Below, piece by piece: positions 6,793 to 12,921 of a stretch of 16,139 bases of DNA. This DNA comes from an uncultured Collinsella sp. (GTDB lineage: Bacteria; Actinomycetota; Coriobacteriia; Coriobacteriales; Coriobacteriaceae), in assembly GCA_900548495.1 (NCBI GenBank), contig URKT01000048.1, forward strand, positions 1 through 16,139. Reading direction: 5' to 3'. Both the position numbers and the translations under genes were made by a program. The notes under the pieces were generated by a model. It saw only the letters and a program-made list of their open reading frames with translations, had not been told where the DNA came from and made no database searches. Position 1 is the first letter of the stretch. Each line of letters begins with the position of its first letter.

Positions 6793-7797
6793 ATGACTGT
6801 TACGTTCGAAGGTTACGAGCGCCGCGCTGACAAGATCAACAAGTGCCTCGCCGACAACGGCATCGCCTCCCTCGAGGAAGCTCTGCAGATCTGCACCGAC
6901 AAGGGCTTCAACCCGCGTGAGATCGTCAACAACACCCAGTCCATCGCCTTCCAGAACGCCGAGTGGGCCTACACCCTCGGTTGCGCTCTCGCTGTCAAGC
7001 GTGGCGCCAAGTCCGCTTCTGAGGCTGCCGCCATCATCGGCGAGGGCATCCAGGCCTTCACCGTTCCCGGCTCCGTCGCCGAGGACCGCAAGGTCGGTCT
7101 GGGCCACGGCAACCTGGGCGCTATGCTGCTCTCCGACGACACCGAGTGCTTCGCCTTCCTGGCCGGTCACGAGTCCTTCGCTGCCGCTGAGGGTGCTATC
7201 GGCCTGGCTCTGAACGCCAACAAGGCTCGCAAGAAGCCGCTGCGCGTCATCCTCAACGGTCTGGGCAAGGACGCTGCTCAGATCATCGCCCGCATCAACG
7301 GCTTCACCTACGTGAAGACCCAGTTCGACTACTTCACGGGCGAGCTCAAGGTCGTCGAGACCATCCCCTACTCCGATGGTCCCCGCGCCGCCGTCAACTG
7401 CTACGGCGCCGACGACGTCCGCGAGGGCGTTGCCATCATGTGGCACGAGAACGTCGACATCTCGATCACCGGTAACTCCACCAACCCCACGCGCTTCCAG
7501 CACCCCGTCGCTGGCACCTACAAGAAGGAGCGCCTCGAGGCTGGCAAGAAGTACTTCTCCGTCGCTTCTGGTGGCGGCACTGGCCGTACCCTGCACCCGG
7601 ACAACATGGGCGCCGGCCCTGCCTCTTACGGCATGACCGACACCATGGGCCGTATGCACTCCGACGCCCAGTTCGCTGGTTCTTCCTCCGTGCCTGCGCA
7701 CGTCGACATGATGGGTCTCATCGGCATGGGCAACAACCCCATGGTCGGTGCCACCGTCGCCTGCGCTGTCGCCGTCGAGGAGGCCCTCAAGGCCTAA
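6793..7797 (+). CDS. GGGtGRT protein, function unknown
   Basis: The 334-aa protein belongs to the family named for its motif, here GGGTGRT at residues 260-266 within SVASGGGTGRTLHPDNMG. The function is not known. Other visible features are a Gly-rich stretch VGLGHGNLGAMLLSDDTECF, an IMWHENVDISITGNSTNPTR segment and a hydrophobic, Gly/Met-rich C-terminus (MMGLIGMGNNPMVGATVACA). There is no signal peptide, so it is probably cytoplasmic. A very strong ribosome binding site, AAAGGGAGGG (6775-6784), and codon choice that looks more selective than in the flavoprotein downstream suggest high expression. The partner gene is always the NifU-like scaffold in the examples I recall, so a joint role in Fe-S or metal-linked redox chemistry is a reasonable guess and no more. 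Confidence 0.93.
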   Translation: MTVTFEGYERRADKINKCLADNGIASLEEALQICTDKGFNPREIVNNTQSIAFQNAEWAYTLGCALAVKRGAKSASEAAAIIGEGIQAFTVPGSVAEDRKVGLGHGNLGAMLLSDDTECFAFLAGHESFAAAEGAIGLALNANKARKKPLRVILNGLGKDAAQIIARINGFTYVKTQFDYFTGELKVVETIPYSDGPRAAVNCYGADDVREGVAIMWHENVDISITGNSTNPTRFQHPVAGTYKKERLEAGKKYFSVASGGGTGRTLHPDNMGAGPASYGMTDTMGRMHSDAQFAGSSSVPAHVDMMGLIGMGNNPMVGATVACAVAVEEALKA

Positions 7798-7832
7798 TCG
7801 CGCCCGCGCGATGCTCATATAGTTGAGCTTTG

Positions 7833-7865
7833 GAGCCGCTACCTTTCGAGGTAGCGGCTCTTTTT
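7833..7865 (+). terminator. Rho-independent terminator of the GGGtGRT operon
   Basis: A perfect 12-bp stem GAGCCGCTACCT/AGGTAGCGGCTC (7833-7844, 7849-7860) closed by a TTCG tetraloop and followed by TTTTT. A smaller hairpin GCTCA-6 nt-TGAGC (7813-7828) lies just upstream. Confidence 0.96.
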
Positions 7866-8053
7866 GTTTGTGCTGTCGCAGGGTAGCTAATGCCGATATA
7901 TCAGTTGGGGCGAAATACAAGATGTGATGAGATGGAGCGTCAGAGCGTCCATGACGCCCACCTGCCATATTTGCCCTTTACCGATTTGCCGGGTCTTTGC
8001 GGCCCCATTGCCGATCACCCGTGCGAAAATGCGCCGGACGAGAAAGGAGTCCG

Positions 8054-9580
8054 ATGGAATCGACTGATGTACTGGTAATTGGATCTGGCATTGCGGGCCT
8101 TTGTGCCGCCATCGAAGCGGCATGCACAGGTGCAGCCGTCACTGTGGCAAGCGCCGGCAAGACCATGAGTGGATCGAGCTTCTTCCCCGGAACCTGGGGC
8201 CTAGGGCTTATCGGACCCGTTAACGAAGACGACGAGCAGGACCTCATCGACACCATCCTGGCCGTCGGCGGCGGCGTTGCCGACCCCGAACTCGTCCAAA
8301 CGTTCGTCCACGGCATTCCCCAAGCGATTGACTGGCTCGAGCAAGACCTGGGCGTTGAGCTCCAGCGTCCGCAAAGCGCCGAGAGTGCCCAGCAAAAGCA
8401 ATTTATCCCCTGCTTTGACCACAAGACGCGCATGTGGCGCGGCCTCACCCGCAAGCCCCTTGAGGACGCTCTGACGACCCGGATCGAGTCGCTCGGCATT
8501 CGCCTGCTCCCCCGCCATGAGCTTATCGACCTTGTTGAGGACACGAACGGCAGAATAACCGGAACCGTGCTCTACGACCTCACCGAAAATCGAATCGTGC
8601 CCTTTGCTGCCAAGGCCACGATCATCGCAGCCGGTGGCACAGGCGGCCTGTTCGAGCGCAGCCTTACGTCGGCTGATGTGCTCAGCTCCTCGCAGGCCAT
8701 CGCGCTGGCGCACGGCGCAACACTTACTAATATAGAGTTCATGCAGATGATGCCCGGCTTCATCGAGCCCAAGCGTAACTTGGTCTTCAACGAAAAAACC
8801 TGGCGCTACGTACATGTAGACCAGCCGGCAGATATTGCCGACGACAAGCTGGACGACCTGCTCGAGCAGCGCTCTGGATATGGTCCTTTCACGTCATGCT
8901 TGGCCTCCCGCGCTATCGATCTTGCCATCGATCAGGCAGGCGCCGAAGGCCTGACGCTCCGCTACGACTTCCCCCGCGAGGATGTCCCAGAGTTTGTGCA
9001 GACCTTTGCCACCTGGCTGCAAGACGAGCACGGCATCGCCCCGACTGACGAGATGCGCGTTGCGATGTATGCCCACGCCGCTAACGGCGGCATCAAGATC
9101 GATAAGACCGCGTACACGGGCGTTGAGGGCCTCTACGCTTGCGGCGAGGCGACAGGCGGCATGCACGGAGCCGACCGCATTGGTGGCTTATCAAGTGCCA
9201 ACGGCATCGTGTTCGGGCGCATCGCGGGCGCATCGGCAGCCCTTGCAGCGCAGAAGGAGCCTGAGGCAGCCCTGAAGGCGGATATCACCCTCCCCCAATA
9301 CGGCATTGCCACAACAGATGCCGAACGCCTGACACACAGCCTTAGGCACACGATGAGCACCTATTGCATGATCAACAGGACCGAAACAGGCCTATCCGAG
9401 GCCCTGCAACAGCTTGAAAGCCTGCAAGACAAGGCCATAGCGCTGAGCAATCCGCATGCCGATGACAGCGAGATCGCAGCCCTCGCCCGCCTACAATCGC
9501 AGATTCAACTAGCACAGGAAATGGTCAAAGCCATGCGCAAGCGGACCGAAAGCCTCGGATCGCACTATCGAGCAGACTAA
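8054..9580 (+). CDS. FAD-dependent oxidoreductase, fumarate reductase / aspartate oxidase superfamily
   Basis: The 508-aa flavoprotein has an FAD-binding Rossmann motif at the N-terminus (VLVIGSGIAGLCAA, G10/G12/G15), the SSFFPGTWGLG substrate-loop region, TIIAAGGTGGLF (about 189-200) and the second FAD segment GLYACGEATGGMHGADRIGG (about 359-378). A helical C-terminus resembles the NadB/SdhA C-terminal domain. By eye-alignment to E. coli NadB, His351 and Arg386 are kept (H341, R375). His244 is replaced by Met233 and the catalytic Arg290 by Ser281, so L-aspartate oxidase or fumarate reductase activity is doubtful. There is no twin-arginine or lipoprotein signal, so it is cytoplasmic. The start at 8054 has AAAGGAG (8043-8049). 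It stands alone, with no nadA/nadC or sdhB/frdB beside it. The substrate is unknown. Confidence 0.85.
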   Translation: MESTDVLVIGSGIAGLCAAIEAACTGAAVTVASAGKTMSGSSFFPGTWGLGLIGPVNEDDEQDLIDTILAVGGGVADPELVQTFVHGIPQAIDWLEQDLGVELQRPQSAESAQQKQFIPCFDHKTRMWRGLTRKPLEDALTTRIESLGIRLLPRHELIDLVEDTNGRITGTVLYDLTENRIVPFAAKATIIAAGGTGGLFERSLTSADVLSSSQAIALAHGATLTNIEFMQMMPGFIEPKRNLVFNEKTWRYVHVDQPADIADDKLDDLLEQRSGYGPFTSCLASRAIDLAIDQAGAEGLTLRYDFPREDVPEFVQTFATWLQDEHGIAPTDEMRVAMYAHAANGGIKIDKTAYTGVEGLYACGEATGGMHGADRIGGLSSANGIVFGRIAGASAALAAQKEPEAALKADITLPQYGIATTDAERLTHSLRHTMSTYCMINRTETGLSEALQQLESLQDKAIALSNPHADDSEIAALARLQSQIQLAQEMVKAMRKRTESLGSHYRAD

Positions 9581-9640
9581 ATCGATTCTCACTTTGAGTT
9601 TGATCACAACTTTTCAACATGCATCGAGCCCTGTGAGCAT

Positions 9641-9698
9641 GATTCCTCTAAGGAGAACACGCCTACGGGGCTTTAGCAGTGTTTTCCCTAAGGGAATC
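9641..9698. repeat. Imperfect inverted repeat built of two near-palindromes
   Basis: The 20-nt arms (9641-9660 and 9679-9698) pair at 16 of 20 positions across an 18-nt loop. Each arm is itself a near-palindrome: TCCT-CTA-AGGA in the left arm and TTCCCT-A-AGGGAA in the right. It lies between the flavoprotein stop and the end of the convergent tRNA unit. No T-tract follows, so it is not a typical terminator. It could be a protein-binding site or an mRNA 3' structure. Confidence 0.5.
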
Positions 9699-9755
9699 AC
9701 GGTGCAGATTTCTCAGCTCCGCGCCCTTTCGGGTTCGACCCCATGAAAGGTCAAC

Positions 9756-9788
9756 AAAAAAAGACGGCCAACCGAAGTTGACCGTCTT
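9756..9788 (-). terminator. Rho-independent terminator of the tRNA-His/tRNA-Lys unit
   Basis: On the - strand: 12-bp stem AAGACGGTCAAC/GTTGGCCGTCTT with one G-U pair, TTCG loop, then a run of T. It begins 10 bp after the tRNA-Lys CCA end. Confidence 0.92.
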
Positions 9789-9797
9789 AACATGCTT

Positions 9798-9873
9798 TGG
9801 TGGGCCGTCAGGGGGTCGAACCCTGGACCTTGGGATTAAGAGTCCCCTGCTCTACCAACTGAGCTAACGACCC
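9798..9873 (-). tRNA. tRNA-Lys (anticodon CTT)
   Basis: 76 nt including an encoded CCA. The acceptor stem GGGTCGT/ACGGCCC pairs throughout with one T-G wobble. The D-arm is GCTC-AGTTGGTA-GAGC, the anticodon loop CTCTTAA (anticodon at 9838-9840) and the T-arm CAGGG-TTCGACC-CCCTG. The anticodon stem GGGGA/TCCCA has four good pairs and an apparent G27-A43 mismatch at the top. It follows tRNA-His with a 22-bp gap and shares its promoter and terminator. Confidence 0.97.
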
Positions 9874-9895
9874 GATATCAACACGAAGCAAGAAC

Positions 9896-9973
9896 TGGGG
9901 TGGGTAAAGGGACTCGAACCCTCGACCTACGGGACCACAACCCGTCGCTCTAGCCAACTGAGCTACACCCACC
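9896..9973 (-). tRNA. tRNA-His (anticodon GTG)
   Basis: Cloverleaf with acceptor GTGGGTG/TACCCAC, D-arm GCTC/GAGC, anticodon loop TTGTGGT (anticodon at 9936-9938), T-loop TTCGAGT and an encoded CCA. The extra G at -1 (position 9973) pairs with C73 (position 9899), the identity element recognised by histidyl-tRNA synthetase. First gene of the two-tRNA unit. Confidence 0.98.
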
Positions 9974-9999
9974 GTGTCCTGTGCGCTTCGCGCTCGACT

Positions 10000-10028
10000 A
10001 TTATTGCAAGGAACGCCACGCGATGCAA
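10000..10028 (-). promoter_or_regulatory. Sigma-70 type promoter of the tRNA unit
   Basis: On the - strand, -35 TTGCAT (10028-10023), a 17-bp spacer and -10 AATAAT (10005-10000), ending 26 bp before tRNA-His, a typical distance for a stable-RNA promoter. Confidence 0.75.
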
Positions 10029-10035
10029 GCCCCAA

Positions 10036-10054
10036 TTTTCAAGAATTTTGAAAA
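10036..10054. promoter_or_regulatory. Palindrome in a divergent promoter region (possible operator)
   Basis: Perfect 7-bp arms TTTTCAA and TTGAAAA around GAATT. It lies just upstream of the tRNA promoter -35 and about 85 bp before the aminotransferase start, so it could bind a regulator of either unit. There is no T-tract and no gene ends here. Confidence 0.4.
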
Positions 10055-10138
10055 GAGTTTTTCGGATCCATTTCGAGCAAATCCCACCGGTTTCATAGGA
10101 GTAAACTTGCCCCACTGCAAATGCTCGAAAGGACCGGC

Positions 10139-11320
10139 ATGAAAGAACTATCCAACCGCACGGCAACGTTTACCGATTCGGTCATCCGCCGCATGACACG
10201 CATCTCCAATAAGTATGGCGCTGTCAATCTCTCGCAGGGCTTCCCCGACTTCGATCCCCCGGCGCAGCTGCTCAACAGCCTCAGCGCCATCGCCAGCGAC
10301 CCCAAGCCGCTCTATCACCAGTACTCCATCACCTGGGGCTCCCAGGCCATGCGCGAGGCGCTCGCCGCCAAACAGGAGCACTTTATGGGCATGCCGGTGA
10401 ATCCCAACGAGAATATCGTAGTCACCTGCGGCTCCACCGAGGCCATGATGGCCGCCATGATGACGGTCACGAACCCCGGCGACAAGGTCGTCATCTTCTC
10501 GCCATTCTACGAGAACTACGGCGCCGACACGATCCTTTCGGGTGCCGAGCCCATCTACGTACCGCTCAACCCGCCCACATTCGACTTTGACCGCGAGGCG
10601 CTCGAGGCTGCCTTCCGCGACAACGACCCCAAGGCCATCGTCCTGTGCAACCCTTCCAACCCCTGCGGCAAGGTCTTCACGCGCGAGGAGCTCACCTTTA
10701 TCGCCGACCTCTGCAAAAAGTACGACGCCTATTGCATCACCGACGAGGTATACGAGCACATCGTCTACGCGCCCCACGAGCACGTCTATATGGCCACGCT
10801 GCCCGGCATGTTCGAGCGAACCATCAGCTGCAGCTCGCTGTCTAAGACGTACTCCATCACCGGTTGGCGCTTGGGCTACACCATCGCTCCGTCCCAGATC
10901 ACCGAGCGTATCAAGAAGGTCCACGACTTTCTCACCGTGGGTGCCGCCGCTCCCCTGCAGGAAGCCGTTGTCACCGCCCTCAACTTCGACGACAGCTATT
11001 ACGATGAGGTCCTTGACCTCTACACCGCCAAACGCGACTTGTTCTGCCAGGGGCTCGATAGCATCGGTCTTGAGCATAACGTGCCGCAGGGCGCCTACTA
11101 CGTCATGATGGACATCTCTGAGTTTGGCTATGACAGCGACCTCGAATTCTGCGAGGACCTCGCGTCTAAAGTGGGCGTGGGCGCCGTGCCCGGCTCGAGC
11201 TTCTTCCGCGAGCCCGTCAACCATCTGATTCGTTTCCACTTTGCCAAGCGGGATGAGACGCTTAACGCGGCACTGGAGAACCTCAAGTCGCTACGTGACA
11301 AAATCAAGCCGCGCGGGTAA
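10139..11320 (+). CDS. PLP-dependent aminotransferase, class I/II
   Basis: The 393-aa cytoplasmic fold-type I aminotransferase resembles the methionine/kynurenine aminotransferase group (YbdL/KAT), judging by the substrate-end motif VNLSQGFPDFDPP (29-41). PLP residues are visible: Asn171/Asn174 in CNPSNPCGKVF, Asp202 and Tyr205 in ITDEVYEHIVY, the Schiff-base lysine Lys236 in SLSKTYSITGWRLGY and the carboxylate-binding Arg365 in HLIRFHFAKR. The length fits the family. The ATG at 10139 has GAAAGGA (10127-10133); the ATG at 10121 has no such site. It is a single-gene unit with its own terminator. Substrate preference cannot be read from sequence; aspartate, methionine, glutamine or aromatic amino acids are all possible. 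Confidence 0.92.
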   Translation: MKELSNRTATFTDSVIRRMTRISNKYGAVNLSQGFPDFDPPAQLLNSLSAIASDPKPLYHQYSITWGSQAMREALAAKQEHFMGMPVNPNENIVVTCGSTEAMMAAMMTVTNPGDKVVIFSPFYENYGADTILSGAEPIYVPLNPPTFDFDREALEAAFRDNDPKAIVLCNPSNPCGKVFTREELTFIADLCKKYDAYCITDEVYEHIVYAPHEHVYMATLPGMFERTISCSSLSKTYSITGWRLGYTIAPSQITERIKKVHDFLTVGAAAPLQEAVVTALNFDDSYYDEVLDLYTAKRDLFCQGLDSIGLEHNVPQGAYYVMMDISEFGYDSDLEFCEDLASKVGVGAVPGSSFFREPVNHLIRFHFAKRDETLNAALENLKSLRDKIKPRG

Positions 11321-11348
11321 GGACGGCCCGGCAACTAAAGCAACCAAA

Positions 11349-11388
11349 GAAGCCTCGCACCGCCCGCCACGTTGCGAGGCTTCTTTTT
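11349..11388 (+). terminator. Rho-independent terminator after the aminotransferase
   Basis: An 11-bp perfect stem GAAGCCTCGCA/TGCGAGGCTTC (11349-11359, 11373-11383), a 13-nt loop and TTTTT. The A residues before the stem extend it and would allow it to work in both directions. Confidence 0.93.
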
Positions 11389-11395
11389 ATAGCGC

Positions 11396-11423
11396 TTTCT
11401 TAAATGGTTTAGAGCTCTATACT
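11396..11423 (+). promoter_or_regulatory. Probable promoter of the ROK kinase gene
   Basis: A good -10 box, TATACT (11418-11423), stands 36 bp before the ATG at 11460. Only a weak -35 (TTTCTT, 11396-11401, 16-bp spacer) is present. A start of transcription near 11430 would exclude the upstream ATG at 11430 as the start codon. Confidence 0.5.
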
Positions 11424-11459
11424 TTAGTCATGGAGCAACTCGTCCCAGAGAGGAATATT

Positions 11460-12350
11460 ATGGCAGAGCAGCAGCTTATCGGAGCGCTCGAGGCCGGCGG
11501 CACCAAGATGGTCTGCGCCACGGGCTATGCAGACGGTACGGTCCTGGAGCGCGAACAGATCGCGACCACGACCCCGCAGGAGACCGTCGAGGCCGTCAAC
11601 GCGTGGTTTGCCGACAAGGGCATCGCCGCGCTGGGCATCGGCGCCTTTGGCCCCACCGCAGTCAATCCCGCCTCACCCCAATACGGCAAGATCCTGGAGA
11701 CGCCCAAGACGGCATGGCGCTACTTTGATCTGCTGGGCACTATCCAAAACGAGCTCAATATCCCCTGCGGCTACGACACCGACGTCAACGTTGCCTGCTT
11801 GGGCGAGGTCACCTTTGGTTGCGCCCAGGGCCTCACTGACGTTGTGTATCTGACCATCGGCACCGGTGTGGGCGCCGGCGTGCTCTCGGGCGGTAAGCTC
11901 GTGCACGGCATGATGCATCCCGAGGCCGGCCACATCCTGGTCACGCGCGACCCGCGCGACACCATCGGCGAGCATAGCGCTTGCCCCTTCCATGACAACT
12001 GCCTCGAGGGCCTCATCGCCGGCCCCGGCGTTAAAAAGCGCTGGGATGGCAAGAGCGCCGGAGACATGGCCGATGACCCGGAGGCCATGGACCTGCTCGC
12101 AGGCTATCTAGCACAGGCGCTCATGACCTACACGCTGTGCTACGCGCCGCAAAAGATCATCATCGGCGGCGGCGTGGCCGACCACACCCCCATCGTGCCG
12201 CTCGCACGCAAGAAGTGTGCCGAAATGCTCAACGGCTATATCGTCACGCCCGAGGTTAACGACATCGATACCTACATTGTCAACAACAGCCTCGAGGGCA
12301 AGCAGGGCATCATGGGTTGCCTTGCCCTGGGCGCACAGGCGCTTCAGTAA
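11460..12350 (+). CDS. ROK-family fructokinase
   Basis: Phosphorylates a hexose, most likely D-fructose to fructose 6-phosphate, in the cytoplasm. The 296-aa protein resembles B. subtilis-type ROK fructokinases along its length. The ATP-binding motif ALEAGGTK is at 9-16, the catalytic Asp108 in GYDTDVN, the glycine loop IGTGVGAG at 133-140 and the substrate-loop PEAGH at 154-158. The zinc site is H158 with C175, H178 and C181 in the fructokinase-style CPFHDNCLEG, instead of the CxCGxxGC of glucokinase-type ROK proteins. The ATG at 11460 has AGAGAGGA at 11447-11454; an in-frame ATG at 11430 is less likely given the promoter. No sugar transporter or regulator lies beside it, so the substrate is judged on sequence alone. 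Confidence 0.92.
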   Translation: MAEQQLIGALEAGGTKMVCATGYADGTVLEREQIATTTPQETVEAVNAWFADKGIAALGIGAFGPTAVNPASPQYGKILETPKTAWRYFDLLGTIQNELNIPCGYDTDVNVACLGEVTFGCAQGLTDVVYLTIGTGVGAGVLSGGKLVHGMMHPEAGHILVTRDPRDTIGEHSACPFHDNCLEGLIAGPGVKKRWDGKSAGDMADDPEAMDLLAGYLAQALMTYTLCYAPQKIIIGGGVADHTPIVPLARKKCAEMLNGYIVTPEVNDIDTYIVNNSLEGKQGIMGCLALGAQALQ

Positions 12351-12433
12351 CAGACGCACCCACGGGGCGTGGCGCGCCCGGCAAATCCGACCTACGGAAC
12401 GACGCCACCACGCCTCATATAAGCCCTCAAATA

Positions 12434-12479
12434 AAAAAGGCCGCCTAGGACCAAACAATACGTCCTAGGCGGCCTTTTT
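12434..12479. terminator. Bidirectional terminator between ROK kinase and VanZ-like genes
   Basis: A perfect 18-bp stem: A5 plus GGCCGCCTAGGAC (12434-12451) with the complement ending in T5 (12462-12479), 10-nt loop. A-tract on one side and T-tract on the other make it work for both convergent genes. The last codons and the TAG of the VanZ-like gene lie inside the stem. Confidence 0.96.
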
Positions 12480-12914
12480 GGCGCACATCAGCGACCGTAA
12501 GAGATATCGGAGCACAACGCCCGTTGCCGCTCCACAGCAGTCGATCATCACATCGGTAATCATGCCGGCACGTCCCGGCACAAAGAGCTGAATCGTCTCG
12601 TCGATCGAGGGAATCAGCAGCAGGAACACCACCGTGGGCAGCAGCACGTCAAAGGTGCGCCGGCCCTCAAAATCAAAGGCGTGCGTTGCCAGGATGCCGA
12701 GCACCATATACTCGGTAAAATGCGCGCACTTGCGAACAACAAAGTTGGTCACCCATTCATATGGAAGTCCCACGCCGTGCAGGAAACCGCGGATAGTTTC
12801 CATGACCGTTAGGCTCAGTGAGCCCGACCCCGAGCCGGGAACCAGCGAATTGCCCCAGATCAAGAGCGCCATCAGGCAGGTCACGACCGCCCATTTTCGA
12901 TTGATCTTAACCAT
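12465..12914 (-). CDS. VanZ-like integral membrane protein
   Basis: The 149-aa protein has about four hydrophobic segments (roughly 8-26, 60-80, 88-104 and 119-139). The VanZ-family signature is visible: RKCAHFTEYMVLG (61-73), then IDETIQLFVPGRAGMITDVMID (104-125). VanZ itself gives low-level teicoplanin resistance; for most relatives no function is known, so resistance should not be assumed. The ATG at 12914 follows the upstream gene's stop by 7 bp, with a GGAGG (12931-12927) inside the end of that gene, so the two are translated from one mRNA. A GTG at 12935 is in frame but would put that site inside the coding region. The stop codon is in the terminator stem. Confidence 0.88.
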   Translation of the reverse strand: MVKINRKWAVVTCLMALLIWGNSLVPGSGSGSLSLTVMETIRGFLHGVGLPYEWVTNFVVRKCAHFTEYMVLGILATHAFDFEGRRTFDVLLPTVVFLLLIPSIDETIQLFVPGRAGMITDVMIDCCGAATGVVLRYLLRSLMCAKKAA

Positions 12915-12921
12915 GCAGAAG

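Noticed and set aside
6049..7968. Long 639-codon open frame on the - strand
   Set aside because: It lies antisense to the NifU-like and GGGtGRT genes and exists because of their codon bias; the translation is low-complexity Gly/Val/Asp-rich with no recognisable domain.
8054..9580. Naming the flavoprotein nadB
   Set aside because: Two active-site residues of L-aspartate oxidase are missing and there is no nadA or nadC neighbour.
12465..12914. Calling the VanZ-like gene a teicoplanin resistance gene
   Set aside because: Only family-level similarity; no vanA-type cluster is present.
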